Source: Akkermansiaceae bacterium UBA7890 (GTDB taxonomy: Bacteria; Verrucomicrobiota; Verrucomicrobiia; Verrucomicrobiales; Akkermansiaceae). Taken from it: 47,215 nucleotides of DNA. Positions 15,657-26,041 of this stretch are shown piece after piece (position 1 is the stretch's first letter; the number at the start of each line of letters is the position of its first letter). Below the pieces are notes generated by a model. That model worked only from the letters and a program-made list of their open reading frames with translations, searched no databases and was not told the DNA's origin. A program made the translations under genes and the position numbers. The stretch lies in NCBI GenBank assembly GCA_002501065.1, contig DLRK01000049.1, positions 1-47,215 on the forward strand. The letters are read 5' to 3'.

Positions 15657-18600
15657 ATGTTCCCCCCCAAAAGATCCATCTGCACCATCCTCGCCCTTGG
15701 TCTCCTGTCCTCTGTCGCGGCAGGGACTGACTTTCACGTGGCTCCCCCTCCCCTCGGCGACAATGCCAACCCAGGCACCCTGGCTCAGCCATTCGCCACG
15801 ATTACCCATGCCGAACTACAGACGGCGGCGGGAGACACCGTCCACCTGCACGAGGGAATCTATCGTGAATTTGTTCTTTTCCGGAGTACGGGGACTCCTG
15901 CCGCCCCCATCACCTACCAACCTTACAACGACGGTTCGGGGCCGGACAAGGTAACCGTTTCCGGCTTCGATCCCATCACGCCCGGCAGTAACGGGGCCGG
16001 TCATTGGCAAGTCCACGACGGTTCCATCTACAAGATCCAGCTCAGCCCAAACTATGGTTTGATCCCCGGCGCATCCACCATCCTCCTTGACGGAATTGTC
16101 CAGAAAATCGCCCGCTGGCCCAATGCTCCTTCCCCTTATGATTTCCACTGGAACAACATGGCTTCTCCCCAGGGAGCAGCTCACGACCCTTCTTCAGAAG
16201 GCCCCGAGCCTCCGTATTCAGGAACCTTCTTCACTGCCACCTACACGGACGCCGAGCTTCCCGGGGAGGGGCCAAACGAGTGGCTGGGAGCTCGCATTGA
16301 CACCAGCCCGGGGACGGGAGTCTTTCGAGATACCGGGCTTGTGATTGGCTCCGATGCCGGGGGGCTCACCTTCCGTTACCGACCCTACCTCCAATCGACC
16401 GCACTCGTTTCTGAAGCGGATCCCTATTTTCTCTGGAATCACCTGAGGGCCCTGGATCAGGAAGGGGAGTACTTCTACGACATCGAGGGAGTAAGCGGCC
16501 CCCCTCACACTCTCTATCTCCACGCCCCCGGCGGGACTTCTCCCGCCGGGCACCGGGTCGAAATCAAGAGCCGCGAATACTCCTTCGATCTGAACTGGTC
16601 CCGTAACGTTCGCATCAGGGAACTCGAGTTCCTGGGGGGAGGGATCAGGTGCCCTGTCTCCAGTTCCCATATCTCCATGGATGACCTCGTTCTCCGCTAT
16701 TGTGGATCGGGGCTGAACTCCCTGTGGACGGGCCGGGCGGCGATCTGGATCAAGGGAGACGGGCACAAGGTCCTCAACAGCTGCATCGATTCCTCATATG
16801 GAGGAGGACTGATCACCCTGGGAACCAATACGGAACTTAAGAACAACGTTATCCGGGATTGCCTGCTTTACGGGATTGCCTCCTGGGAAAGTTCCCATGC
16901 CACCGTGCACCACAACACCACCTTCGGAATCGGCAGTGAAAACATCCACATGTATTCCCCCGCCGGGACGTTCAACTACAACCATTGCTACCATGGCGGC
17001 AAGCGGGTGACGGACTCCGCGAGCATGAACTCAAATTACAACGGTGACCTGCAGGGGATGGAAGTCGCCTACAACTGGGTGCACACAAACGTGGCCCGCC
17101 GCAATGACGATCATCAATGGGGCGGGGGACGGGGAATCCGGATGGATACCAGCCCCTCCAACGTCTTCATCCATCATAATCTGATCTGGGGAATCTCTGC
17201 CCCCACTCTCAGCCTCATGCTCTGGGCCCTTGATTCCAACCAGGTCAACTACCAGAACAGCATGCAACGGGTTTACAACAATACCATCGACGGCCAGATC
17301 CACATCGCCGGGAACGGGAGTATTGGCGGGATCGATGTGAGGAACAACATCTGCAGTGAAATCAGGGAATTCGGGACCGATCCCGACCCTCATATCGTCC
17401 GGAACAACTTCCTCACCATTGGAAAATTCGAAGACCGCTGGCCCGGAAACACCATCGACAGCTCCTTGTTTGTCTCGGCTTCCACCGGGAATTTCGAACT
17501 ACTGGAGGACTCCAGAGCCATCGACGCCGGCGAAAACATCCCGGGAGTTACTTACGGAACGGTTCATGGCATCGCCCCTGACATTGGAGCTCTCGAATAC
17601 GATGGGGACTCGAATCCTCATTGGAGTGCCGGCGCCATTCTTCGTCCCGGAGATGCTCGAAACCTCATGTTTTCCCTGCTCAAAAAACCCAACGGCGATC
17701 ATTACCTTGTTGCTTCAGGCATGCCTGAAGGAAGAATCCCTCCCAGGGAATTCACGGTCCGGCTGGGGGGCGCCGTGACCCTTGCCGACCACCGGTTGAT
17801 CTACTCCACACAGTCTCACACCGGCGAAGCCTACTTCAGGATCGAAGAGGACAATCTCTCTGGAGTGATACCCGTAGAATTCTCCCTCGATGGAGTTACA
17901 TACCAGAATCACGGTGACACCGTTGAATTCAGCGGTCCCTCCCTTTCGATCGATTCTATCGACGTTACATCCTCCACTTCCTCGGGTGGATCTCTCCATA
18001 CCATTTCGGGACAGGGTTTCGGATCGACACGCTGGACCGTCCCGCTACGGATGGAGAATATCGTTGGAGATGACCTGAGCCGTGCCCCCGTGCCCATCGT
18101 TTTCAACACCAGAGAGCACATCGAAAAGAATCGCATGAACCCCGATTGTTCTGATCTGCGGGTCGTGCACTGGGAAACCGGCCGGGAACTGAGTTACTGG
18201 GTGGAATCAGGAGCAAATTCCGAGAACACCCTGCTCTGGGTGAAGTTCGGGGAAGATTCCGCCCTGTCCGACAGATTCAGTCACATCGATGAATCGGGCT
18301 ACTATCTCTCCTTCGGGGATCCTGACCGCCAATCCGCATCGGATCCGTCAATCATCTACAATTACTTCCCGGAATTCCTCGACGGCGAACTACGGGTGTG
18401 GGCCTCCGCCAACCGCCTGGCTGAACAACTCAACCACGGTGACGCCATCGCTTCCTGGGGCGGCAGTGATCAGGCCACCACGCTTACGCAACCCGACCCC
18501 AATTCCCGGCCATTCCTGAAACTTGATCAACTCAACGGTCTGCCTGCCGCCTGTTTCAACGGCGCCGACTATCTTCACATCAACGACTTCCCCGCCACGG

Positions 18601-19547
18601 TGCGGGAGGGATTGACCGTCTTTGCGGTGACCAAGGCCCATCCCTCCCACGATCCCCAGGGACGACTTCTCAGTATCGGAGACGGAATCAGGGAAACCAA
18701 CAACGTCAGGCAGATCCGGAATTCCAGATGGAGCGTCTATGGCGTGAAGCGGGCCTACGACGGCAACATCACCGCTATCGGCACGGGTCGCCGGTTTGAG
18801 GGATCCTTCCATTACATGACCGCAGATATAGCCGAATTGATAGTCTTCTCCAATCTTCAGAGCAACTCGACCGGAGTGGGCATGGACCGGATCCGGAATT
18901 ATTTGGAGCGAAAATACGCTATCGGCGACACGCCGCGCGGAGTGGTCGATGATGCCAATCTTCAGGAACCCACCAGATTCCATCTTGACGGACGGCTCAT
19001 CGAATCGGTCACCATCCTGAACGAGCGAACCGCGACCTTTTCCGCGCCCGCCATCGACCTCCCCTCATCGGGGCCACTGTCTCTCCCCCTTTCTGTCAGT
19101 CGGGGCACGGAGAGCAGCTCCGCCCCCGAGAGATTCCGGTATTACCTTCCCGCCTACGACCAATGGGCAACCCGCAATCTGCCTTCCGAAAGTCGGGGCG
19201 CACTTGAGGATCACGATCACGATGGCATTACGAATCTGTTGGAATTCGCGACTTCTTCCCTTCCGGTCGGGTCAACCGGAACTCCGCTTTTTCCCGTTTC
19301 CCATGAGGGGTCAACACTGCCTTCGATGCGGTTCTACCGCAATCCTGACGCAACTGATGTATTCCTCACCGTTGAGTATTCCCATGACCTGCGATCCTGG
19401 AGCGCACTTCCCGCGGATGATCCGGGGATATCGGTGGCGGATCCTGATCCCTTCGGGGACGGAAGCGCCATCCTGATGGAGGTGGGGGCCACCCCCGACA
19501 ATCCCCGAGTGTTCTACCGGCTACGGGCAGAGAGATTGGGTCTCTAA
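15657..19547 (+). CDS. Large secreted beta-helix protein with DUF2341- and LamG-like modules
   Basis: The 1296-residue protein starts with a signal peptide (ICTILALGLLSSVAAG). An N-terminal part begins with DFHVAPPPLGDNANPGT and GDTVHLHEGIYREFVL, the usual entry to right-handed parallel beta-helix (PbH1) domains of polysaccharide lyases and related proteins, and runs to about residue 650. Around 775-880 a DUF2341-like module follows (APVPIVFNTREH, DLRVVHWETGRELSYWVE). Around 900-1100 there is a concanavalin/LamG-like segment (GLPAACFNGADYLHIND, EGLTVFAVTK). At about 1185 comes a calcium-binding repeat DHDHDGITNLLEFA and a final tail with YSHDLRSWSALP and VFYRLRAERL. A role in binding or cleaving extracellular polysaccharide is likely, but no catalytic residues are assignable. 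It converges on the sulfatase gene with a 7-base gap. Confidence 0.88.
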   Translation: MFPPKRSICTILALGLLSSVAAGTDFHVAPPPLGDNANPGTLAQPFATITHAELQTAAGDTVHLHEGIYREFVLFRSTGTPAAPITYQPYNDGSGPDKVTVSGFDPITPGSNGAGHWQVHDGSIYKIQLSPNYGLIPGASTILLDGIVQKIARWPNAPSPYDFHWNNMASPQGAAHDPSSEGPEPPYSGTFFTATYTDAELPGEGPNEWLGARIDTSPGTGVFRDTGLVIGSDAGGLTFRYRPYLQSTALVSEADPYFLWNHLRALDQEGEYFYDIEGVSGPPHTLYLHAPGGTSPAGHRVEIKSREYSFDLNWSRNVRIRELEFLGGGIRCPVSSSHISMDDLVLRYCGSGLNSLWTGRAAIWIKGDGHKVLNSCIDSSYGGGLITLGTNTELKNNVIRDCLLYGIASWESSHATVHHNTTFGIGSENIHMYSPAGTFNYNHCYHGGKRVTDSASMNSNYNGDLQGMEVAYNWVHTNVARRNDDHQWGGGRGIRMDTSPSNVFIHHNLIWGISAPTLSLMLWALDSNQVNYQNSMQRVYNNTIDGQIHIAGNGSIGGIDVRNNICSEIREFGTDPDPHIVRNNFLTIGKFEDRWPGNTIDSSLFVSASTGNFELLEDSRAIDAGENIPGVTYGTVHGIAPDIGALEYDGDSNPHWSAGAILRPGDARNLMFSLLKKPNGDHYLVASGMPEGRIPPREFTVRLGGAVTLADHRLIYSTQSHTGEAYFRIEEDNLSGVIPVEFSLDGVTYQNHGDTVEFSGPSLSIDSIDVTSSTSSGGSLHTISGQGFGSTRWTVPLRMENIVGDDLSRAPVPIVFNTREHIEKNRMNPDCSDLRVVHWETGRELSYWVESGANSENTLLWVKFGEDSALSDRFSHIDESGYYLSFGDPDRQSASDPSIIYNYFPEFLDGELRVWASANRLAEQLNHGDAIASWGGSDQATTLTQPDPNSRPFLKLDQLNGLPAACFNGADYLHINDFPATVREGLTVFAVTKAHPSHDPQGRLLSIGDGIRETNNVRQIRNSRWSVYGVKRAYDGNITAIGTGRRFEGSFHYMTADIAELIVFSNLQSNSTGVGMDRIRNYLERKYAIGDTPRGVVDDANLQEPTRFHLDGRLIESVTILNERTATFSAPAIDLPSSGPLSLPLSVSRGTESSSAPERFRYYLPAYDQWATRNLPSESRGALEDHDHDGITNLLEFATSSLPVGSTGTPLFPVSHEGSTLPSMRFYRNPDATDVFLTVEYSHDLRSWSALPADDPGISVADPDPFGDGSAILMEVGATPDNPRVFYRLRAERLGL

Positions 19548-19554
19548 ACGGGCT

Positions 19555-21366
19555 CTAGGGCTCTATCACAAATCGGTAAAAAGCCTTTTCAGCGGCACTG
19601 GAATCATCCGTCCATTCGAGAAGGCCGGATCCTCCCAGCCCGGGAATCCCCGGCAGGTCTTCCCACCCGGACAGATCGAAGGACCGCTGCAGGCGTAACG
19701 GGTAATCGTGTGAAGCATTGAACTCTCCGGGAATGACGGGCAACCCTGCGAGACTGATCCTGACACTCTCCGGGAACCTCTCGACAGACACCCCCCCATG
19801 CCGGAAGCGATCCACTGCGTCACCGTCATTCAGGAAGGGACTGAACCCGAGTAATCTGAGATCCAGTTCCTGCTCATCGGACAGACCATCTTCATCGCGA
19901 TCCGCAGTGCCGAGGGCAGGCTTTTTCACATAGAAGACATCGTCTTTAAACGGTATTCCGGACAGGGCCTCTTCCAGTTCCCCAAGCGCCCGCGGGTCGA
20001 TCCCGTTCGGAAACGTCCCGAAATGCTCCCCCGGATCAGCGGCATGATCCATGACTCTTCTGTAACTGCCGAAAAACGGGCCCTCGACCAGCTTCCACGT
20101 TCCCAGCTGGCCAATACGAAAGCGGGGCTTAGAATTTTTCGGATAGGTCGTACAGGACAGGGCCGGGGTATTCCACTCACGATCCGGATTCTCCTGCAGT
20201 GGGGCCAGAGACTGGCCATCGATGGGCTTGGGATAGGGCGAGACTCCTGCAAGGTCCAAGGCGGTGGGAAGAACATCGATCAATCCCACCTGGCGGTCAC
20301 AGACCCGCCCTTCGGTAGCCATTCCCGGATGATGGATCATCATTGGCACGTGAATGCTTTCCCTCGAATAATTCCGCTTGGAATAGAGGTGCAGGTGCTC
20401 CATCAGGCTGAAACCGTTGTCACTTGCAAAAATAATGACCGTGTTGTCCCAGAGGTTGTTGGCGTCGGCGAAGTCCAGCACACGTCCCAGATTATGATCC
20501 ATGAGGGTCACGGCACTGTAGTAGGCGTGAAAAAGCTCCCGCAGGTCTTCCTCGGGAAGCAACGGCCGTTCATCCGCAGCCTTTCCGTAGGGATAGGCAT
20601 AAGGCGGCCAGTACGCGTTATCATATGATTCCTCAATGTACTCCGGCAACGTGAAGGCCGCCGGATCATAGAGATCAGAGATCGCCTTCGGAACAATCCA
20701 GGGAGTGTGGGGCATGAAAAAGCCGACCGCTACGAAGAACTTCTGGTCCGCTTCCAGGCATTTTCCCATGGCGGCCATCGCCCCTGTTGCCGTCACTCCG
20801 TCCGCAAATTTCGCCGGATCTCCACCGTCGTATACAATGAAGCTCGTATCTCCGCTGATCCCCTTGTGGCCACTGAAATCACGCACCGAAGAAAACCGCC
20901 CATCAACAGAAAACGTCCGGGGAATCAACTCGTCCCACCGCTCGCTGCGCTCGTAGTGTTCCACCTTGCCATAGCTCCCGGCCCAATAACCCTCGGACCT
21001 GAAATACTGTGACATCCACATGCGATTCGGCACCACGTTTTCACCATTAGCCGTAGTTCCACCTGCAGCATGAATCCCAAGGTTCCAGGGAAAGAGCCCG
21101 GTGAGGAACGACCCCCTGGAGGGGGCGCAGAAAGGATACTGGCTCAGGCAGTTCCGGTAATTCACGGTCCGTGCCGCCAGACGCGTCAGGTTCGGCGTAA
21201 TCGCATCCACGTCCCCCAGCGGAGCAATCCGGCTGTTCAGGTCATCGGATATGATCAGGAGCACATTATACGGCTCTTCCGTCCCGGCCTGCACGTTGCC
21301 AAGCAGAATACCTGCGAAGAATAGTCTGATCGCCGGGCCCAGAGGTTTCATGAACTTCCTTGTCAT
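19555..21366 (-). CDS. Exported sulfatase, iduronate-2-sulfatase-like
   Basis: About 603 residues with an N-terminal signal peptide (LGPAIRLFFAGILLGNVQAG). Metal ligands are in LLIISDDLNS near residue 41. The formylglycine motif is C-A-P-S-R at Cys80, followed by GSFLTGLFPWN. Other family blocks are YWAGSYGKVEHYE, FFMPHTPWIVPK and FASDNGFSLMEHLHLYSKRN. The arrangement resembles iduronate-2-sulfatases and related glycan sulfatases. After the catalytic domain comes a calcium-binding repeat (DRDEDGLSDEQELDLRLLG) and a tail SFDLSGWEDLPG...FYRFVIEP shared with other secreted proteins here. The start is ATG 21366 or 21351, 13-28 bases after dnaE. Activity requires conversion of Cys80 by a formylglycine-generating enzyme. 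Confidence 0.92.
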   Translation of the reverse strand: MTRKFMKPLGPAIRLFFAGILLGNVQAGTEEPYNVLLIISDDLNSRIAPLGDVDAITPNLTRLAARTVNYRNCLSQYPFCAPSRGSFLTGLFPWNLGIHAAGGTTANGENVVPNRMWMSQYFRSEGYWAGSYGKVEHYERSERWDELIPRTFSVDGRFSSVRDFSGHKGISGDTSFIVYDGGDPAKFADGVTATGAMAAMGKCLEADQKFFVAVGFFMPHTPWIVPKAISDLYDPAAFTLPEYIEESYDNAYWPPYAYPYGKAADERPLLPEEDLRELFHAYYSAVTLMDHNLGRVLDFADANNLWDNTVIIFASDNGFSLMEHLHLYSKRNYSRESIHVPMMIHHPGMATEGRVCDRQVGLIDVLPTALDLAGVSPYPKPIDGQSLAPLQENPDREWNTPALSCTTYPKNSKPRFRIGQLGTWKLVEGPFFGSYRRVMDHAADPGEHFGTFPNGIDPRALGELEEALSGIPFKDDVFYVKKPALGTADRDEDGLSDEQELDLRLLGFSPFLNDGDAVDRFRHGGVSVERFPESVRISLAGLPVIPGEFNASHDYPLRLQRSFDLSGWEDLPGIPGLGGSGLLEWTDDSSAAEKAFYRFVIEP

Positions 21367-21379
21367 CCTGTCACTAACG

Positions 21380-24300
21380 TTAGTCCATCCAGCGACCGAG
21401 GGCCGCGGTGAGAGATTCTGACTTATCAACCCGGAACTGCTCGCCGCATTCAATGGTGGCTCGCTTCCCGGTTCCGCTCTGCAGGTGGAGCAGAACAGGT
21501 GTTTCCCCGGGATGAGATGCCAGCACGCTCTGGATCTCCTCGAGATCCCCCACCTTGCTGCGCGAGACCCAGAGGGAGAGCTCCAGCGGTCCGCCGCCAT
21601 TCTGGCCGTTACGACCCTGGCGAAGCTTCAGCTCCTTCAGGCTGCTCCCCATGATCTTGCGACTCTCGGTCCGGTCATCGATCGAAACCTCTCCCTTCAA
21701 GGCGATGACCCTGCCCTCTTCCAGGATGCCGGCATCCCGCGCCGGGATGTAGGACTCCCCCCAGCAAAGCACCTCCTGGCTGCCCGTGAAGTCTTCGATG
21801 ACAAGAATCCCGAAGGGCTTGCCCTTCCTGGTCACGCGCTGCTCGATTTTCCGGATCATTCCGGCGAATGGGAAGCGTGCCCGCCGGTCACTCAGATCAA
21901 GATCATCCAGCAGGCCAAACTTGCAGAAGCGATCCGAGCTCAGCAGAACGCGATACTTGTCAAGGGGGTGACCCGTCACGTAGTAGCCCAGCAGTTCCTT
22001 CTCCTTTTCCAGACGTTCATCCTTGGGCCACTCCGGCATTTCATGTCGCGCGGCCGGGGCCGCCAGTTCCTCGTCGCCAAAAAGTGCTTCCTGACCGCTC
22101 TCCCTGTCGCGCTGCGCTGCCCCGGCTGCCGCACAGACTTCCTCCAGTCGATCACACATCCCGGCCCGTGTTTCGCGCGTCCAATCCATCGCCCCCGCAA
22201 GGACCAGGTTCTCCAGAATGCGCTTATTGACCACCTTGGAGTCCTGCCGGTTGGCAAAATCATCCATCGACTGGAAGTCGCCATTCCCCTCACGCTCCGC
22301 GATCGCCTGCGCCATGGCCCCCTCCCCCACATTCTTGATGGCGGCCAATCCATAACGGATGGCCATCTTGCCGCTACGGATCTTCTCCGGGGCGAAGCGC
22401 AGCTGGGAACGGTTTGCGTCAGGCGGCAGGATCTCGATATCCATGCGGTGACACTCGGAAACGAAGACGCCAATCTTGTCCGTGTTGCTGAACTCGTTCG
22501 AGAGGAGCCCCGCCATGAACTCGACTGGAAAATTTGCCTTCAGGTAGGCCGTCCAGTAGGAAATGTGTGCGTAGCAGGCCGAGTGGGACTTGTTGAACCC
22601 GTAACCCGCAAAGCTCGCAATCTTGTCGAAGATCCGGTTGGCCAGGCCCTTGTCGATGTTGTTCTCAGACTTGCACCCCTCCACAAAGGCTACGCGCTGT
22701 TTATCCATCTCGGACTGCTTCTTCTTGCCCATCGCGCGGCGCAGAATGTCGGCTCCTCCCAGCGTGTAGCCGGCCAGAAGCTTGGCTGCATTCTGCACCT
22801 GCTCCTGGTAGATCATCACCCCGTAGGTGTCTCCGCACACCTGTTCCAGCAGCGGATGTTCATACTTCACCTCCTTGCGGCCTTCCTTCACCTCGATCAT
22901 CTCGTTGATGAACTGCATGGCCCCGGGACGGTAAAGCGCAAGAAGGTCGATGATGTCGTCGATTCGCCGGATGCCGTAACGCCGGCAGGTCTCTGTCATC
23001 CCGCCTGACTCAAGCTGGAAAACCCCCATCGTCTCCCCGCGATTAAGCAGATCGAACGTGGGTTGGTCATCGAGGGGAACCTTGTGAATCTCGAAGTCGG
23101 GATCCTGCCCCCGGATGAAGTCCGTGGCCTCCTGGATCACCGTCAGGTTCTTGAGTCCGAGAAAGTCCATCTTGAGGAGACCCACTTCCGTGATGGCCCC
23201 CATGTCATACTGGGTTACCACCTCCCCTTCGTTGCCCCGGCTGAGAGGAACGTGCTGATCCAACGGACGGTCTCCGATCACCACTCCGGCGGCATGCACC
23301 CCGGTGTTGCGGGTCAGGCCTTCCAGCTTGATCGCGTAGCCCCATAGCTCGCGATAGGTAGTGCTGCTTTCGATGGTCTCCCGCAGTTCGGGCTTGTCCT
23401 CGAATTCCTCCTTCAGCTTCACCCCGGGACGGGCCTCGATCATCTTGGCTATCAGATCGGCCTCCCCGTAGCTCACGCCCATCACCCTGGCCACGTCGCG
23501 AATCACGCTCTTGGCTCCCATGCTACCGTAGGTGATGATGTGCGAGACGCAGCGCTCCCCGTATTTCTGCCGCACATAGTCGATCACCTCCGGACGGCGG
23601 GTCTGACAGAAGTCGATGTCGACATCGGGCGGACTCACCCGCTCGGGATTGAGGAAGCGCTCGAACAGAAGCCCGAAGCGCTTCGGACAGATGTCCGTGA
23701 TCCCGAGGGTGTAGGCCACCAGCGAGCCGGCCGCCGACCCCCGGCCCGGGCCCACCGGAATACCGTTCTCCTTGGCCCAGTTGATGAAGTCCGCCGTGAT
23801 CAGAAAGTAGCTGTTGAAGCCCAGATCGTTGATGGTCTGGATCTCGTATTCCAGGCGCTCCCGCAGTTCCTGGTCGCTTTCCGCCCTCTCCTTCCCATAA
23901 CGCTCCTCAAGACCCTCGAAGCACTGCTGCCGGATGTAGGCCTCCCGGCACATCCCCCCCGGCGCTTCAAAGTTGGGATACTTCTCCGAGCTGGTAGCAT
24001 CCAGACTGAGCGTCACATTGCAGCGCTCTGCAATCTCAAGGGTGTTGTCGCAGGCTTCCGGGATGTCCTGGAAAACCTCCCGCATCTCCTCCGCGCTCTT
24101 GAAGTAGACCTCCGCCGGATAGCGCATGCGTTTCTCATCAAAGACGAGCTTGCCCGTCCCGATGCAGATCATCACGTCGTGGGCCTCATGATCATCCCGC
24201 GACAAGAAGTGAACATCGTTGGCCGCCACCAGCCCGAGATCAAGCTCCCGGGCGAGTTTGATCAACTGGGGTTTGACCTCGTGCTGCGCTTCCAGACCGT

Positions 24301-24841
24301 GGTCGTGAATCTCCACGTAAAGGTTGTCGCGACCGAAGATCTCGCGCAGCTCCTCCAGCATCTCACGCGCCTTGTCATACTGCCGCTGCAGAAGCCATTC
24401 GTTGACTGGTCCCCCGATGCAGCCGCTCAGGCAGATAATCCCCTCGGCATGCGCTCGCAGCTCCTGCCGGTCCACCCGCGGTTTCCCATAATAGCTCCCC
24501 TCCAGGTGGCCCTTGGTGACGAGCTGGACGAGGTTTTCCCAGCCCGTATTGTTCTCGGCAAGGAGAGTGAGATGGGTGGCGCGCCGACGGCCGGGAATCT
24601 CCTGCCTGTGCTCCATGGACTCCGGGGCAAGGTAGATTTCGCATCCCAGGATCGGTTTTACCCCCTTCCCGCGTAGCGCCTCGTAGAATTCGATCGCACC
24701 ATAGAGATTGCCATGGTCCGTCATTGCCACCGCTGGCATTCCCAACTCCGCCGCCCTTGCCGCGACCTCCTTGCAGCGCACCGCGCCATCCAGCGTCGAG
24801 TACTCGGTGTGCAGGTGAAGATGGACAAACGACCCGGCCAT
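21380..24841 (-). CDS. dnaE: DNA polymerase III subunit alpha, DnaE
   Basis: The 1153-residue replicative polymerase opens with the PHP domain (FVHLHLHTEYSTLDGA) and carries GPGRGSAAGSLVAY, PDVDIDFCQTRRPEVIDYV with the catalytic aspartates, the palm/finger blocks (GVFQLESGGM, YGVMIYQEQV), SHSACYAHISYWTAYLKANFP, and a C-terminal OB-fold with PFGILVIEDFTGS. This is the DnaE1 type with normal length. ATG 24841 is preceded by AGGAG nine bases upstream, so longer forms are unlikely. The sulfatase gene follows 13 bases downstream on the same strand and may be cotranscribed by read-through. A 250-base divergent region separates it from the SHD1 protein gene. Confidence 0.97.
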   Translation of the reverse strand: MAGSFVHLHLHTEYSTLDGAVRCKEVAARAAELGMPAVAMTDHGNLYGAIEFYEALRGKGVKPILGCEIYLAPESMEHRQEIPGRRRATHLTLLAENNTGWENLVQLVTKGHLEGSYYGKPRVDRQELRAHAEGIICLSGCIGGPVNEWLLQRQYDKAREMLEELREIFGRDNLYVEIHDHGLEAQHEVKPQLIKLARELDLGLVAANDVHFLSRDDHEAHDVMICIGTGKLVFDEKRMRYPAEVYFKSAEEMREVFQDIPEACDNTLEIAERCNVTLSLDATSSEKYPNFEAPGGMCREAYIRQQCFEGLEERYGKERAESDQELRERLEYEIQTINDLGFNSYFLITADFINWAKENGIPVGPGRGSAAGSLVAYTLGITDICPKRFGLLFERFLNPERVSPPDVDIDFCQTRRPEVIDYVRQKYGERCVSHIITYGSMGAKSVIRDVARVMGVSYGEADLIAKMIEARPGVKLKEEFEDKPELRETIESSTTYRELWGYAIKLEGLTRNTGVHAAGVVIGDRPLDQHVPLSRGNEGEVVTQYDMGAITEVGLLKMDFLGLKNLTVIQEATDFIRGQDPDFEIHKVPLDDQPTFDLLNRGETMGVFQLESGGMTETCRRYGIRRIDDIIDLLALYRPGAMQFINEMIEVKEGRKEVKYEHPLLEQVCGDTYGVMIYQEQVQNAAKLLAGYTLGGADILRRAMGKKKQSEMDKQRVAFVEGCKSENNIDKGLANRIFDKIASFAGYGFNKSHSACYAHISYWTAYLKANFPVEFMAGLLSNEFSNTDKIGVFVSECHRMDIEILPPDANRSQLRFAPEKIRSGKMAIRYGLAAIKNVGEGAMAQAIAEREGNGDFQSMDDFANRQDSKVVNKRILENLVLAGAMDWTRETRAGMCDRLEEVCAAAGAAQRDRESGQEALFGDEELAAPAARHEMPEWPKDERLEKEKELLGYYVTGHPLDKYRVLLSSDRFCKFGLLDDLDLSDRRARFPFAGMIRKIEQRVTRKGKPFGILVIEDFTGSQEVLCWGESYIPARDAGILEEGRVIALKGEVSIDDRTESRKIMGSSLKELKLRQGRNGQNGGGPLELSLWVSRSKVGDLEEIQSVLASHPGETPVLLHLQSGTGKRATIECGEQFRVDKSESLTAALGRWMD

Positions 24842-25091
24842 ATTATGCGCTCCTGCTTCAGCATAGCTCCATCCCCGCCCCTCGCAATTCTGAAGCGTCC
24901 CGCCCACGAAAATTTCATTTTAGAATTTCGCGGGAGGGTTTGCTTGGAGTCCTTGAAAGTCATGGCTGCGAATCTCCCCGATTGCGTTTATCATTCTGAA
25001 GAACCTGTGCTACCAGTGCTCAGTAGACTGGAGCAGTTTCCTCCGTATTTTTAGCTGGCCCTCGCGCCGGGCAACCTCACCATTAGCGATC
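24842..25091. other. Divergent promoter region of dnaE and the SHD1 protein gene
   Basis: No gene was found here. The stretch 24905-24935 is richer in A and T than its surroundings (AATTTCATTTTAGAATTTCG) and is the most likely promoter area. No -10/-35 pair could be assigned with confidence. Confidence 0.3.
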
Positions 25092-25856
25092 ATGCAGACC
25101 TCCCTCTTCCGCTCCCTGGCCGTCCTTCTGCTCCTTGCCTGGATGGCCACACCCGCCCCCGCCGATGACAAGGAGGAGGACGCCGCGGAAGAGAAGAAAG
25201 GGGAGGCCACGGAAGAAAAGAGCGATCCCGCCGAGTTCCGCACCTTCACCTCCACCCGGGGCGACAAGACTCTCAAGCTGAAGGTCGTCGCCCGCATCGA
25301 CGACGAGACCTACAAGGTCGAGAACCCCGAGGGGAAGGTCTTCAATATCAAGACCGCCAACCTCAGCCACTCCGACCAGCGGTTCCTGGATTTCTGGGAG
25401 CCCGATGCCATCCTGAACCTCCAGACCGCCAAACTGCCCAAAGTTCTCGAGCAGATGGGATACAGCACCCTCGATCTCACGGTGGTTGAAAGCACCTTCT
25501 TCGTCAATGTGACCGTTGATGGAAAAAGCGGCAAGTTCCTGCTCGATCCCAACCGTGGCTGGTCCACCTTCGATCCCGCCGCCGCCAAGGAAATCGGCAT
25601 GAACCTCGGCCAGGGCCGCATCAACTTCACCGATAACACGGGAAAAACCAGCCGCTCCAAGCGCGGTGCCGTGAAAGAATTCAAGGCTGGGCAGGTCACC
25701 ATCACGGCCCACGAATTCGAGGTCATCGAAGTGGCCAAGATGTTCCGCGCAGTTCCGGCCAACACCATCGGAGCGATCGGAGGAGACCTCCTCAAGCGCC
25801 TCAACGCCCTGATCGACTTCGGGGGCAAGCGTCTCTTTGTGAGGAAGGGCCAGTAG
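25092..25856 (+). CDS. Secreted SHD1-domain protein with degenerate retropepsin-like fold
   Basis: The 254-residue protein has a signal peptide (SLAVLLLLAWMATPAPA-D), then an acidic Glu/Lys/Asp linker to about residue 45. An SHD1-like module follows at about 48-105 (RTFTSTRGDKTLKLKVV and VFNIKTANLSHSDQRFLDFW), common in planctomycete and verrucomicrobial exported proteins. The C-terminal half looks like a single-domain aspartyl protease: VNVTVDGKSGKFLLDPNRG at the position of the D-T/S-G loop, and AIGGDLLKRLNALIDFGGKRL as the usual closing strand. The active-site triad reads D-P-N-R-G instead of D-T-G or D-S-G, so proteolytic activity is doubtful. Partners are unknown. Confidence 0.75.
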   Translation: MQTSLFRSLAVLLLLAWMATPAPADDKEEDAAEEKKGEATEEKSDPAEFRTFTSTRGDKTLKLKVVARIDDETYKVENPEGKVFNIKTANLSHSDQRFLDFWEPDAILNLQTAKLPKVLEQMGYSTLDLTVVESTFFVNVTVDGKSGKFLLDPNRGWSTFDPAAAKEIGMNLGQGRINFTDNTGKTSRSKRGAVKEFKAGQVTITAHEFEVIEVAKMFRAVPANTIGAIGGDLLKRLNALIDFGGKRLFVRKGQ

Positions 25857-26041
25857 CCGGGAAGGACCGCCTGCCCCTGCCCCCGGGGTCACCATTCCCG
25901 CCAGGCAACCGCCCTGCGATGTAACCAGCGGGCAGAAAACCACGTCGAATACGGTAGCAGCCTTCCCTGTCCCACCCTGCGACATGTTGTTCGCCTGAAG
26001 TGCCCTCCAACCCGCCTCCTGAACTCTTTTCCCGGTCCCCG

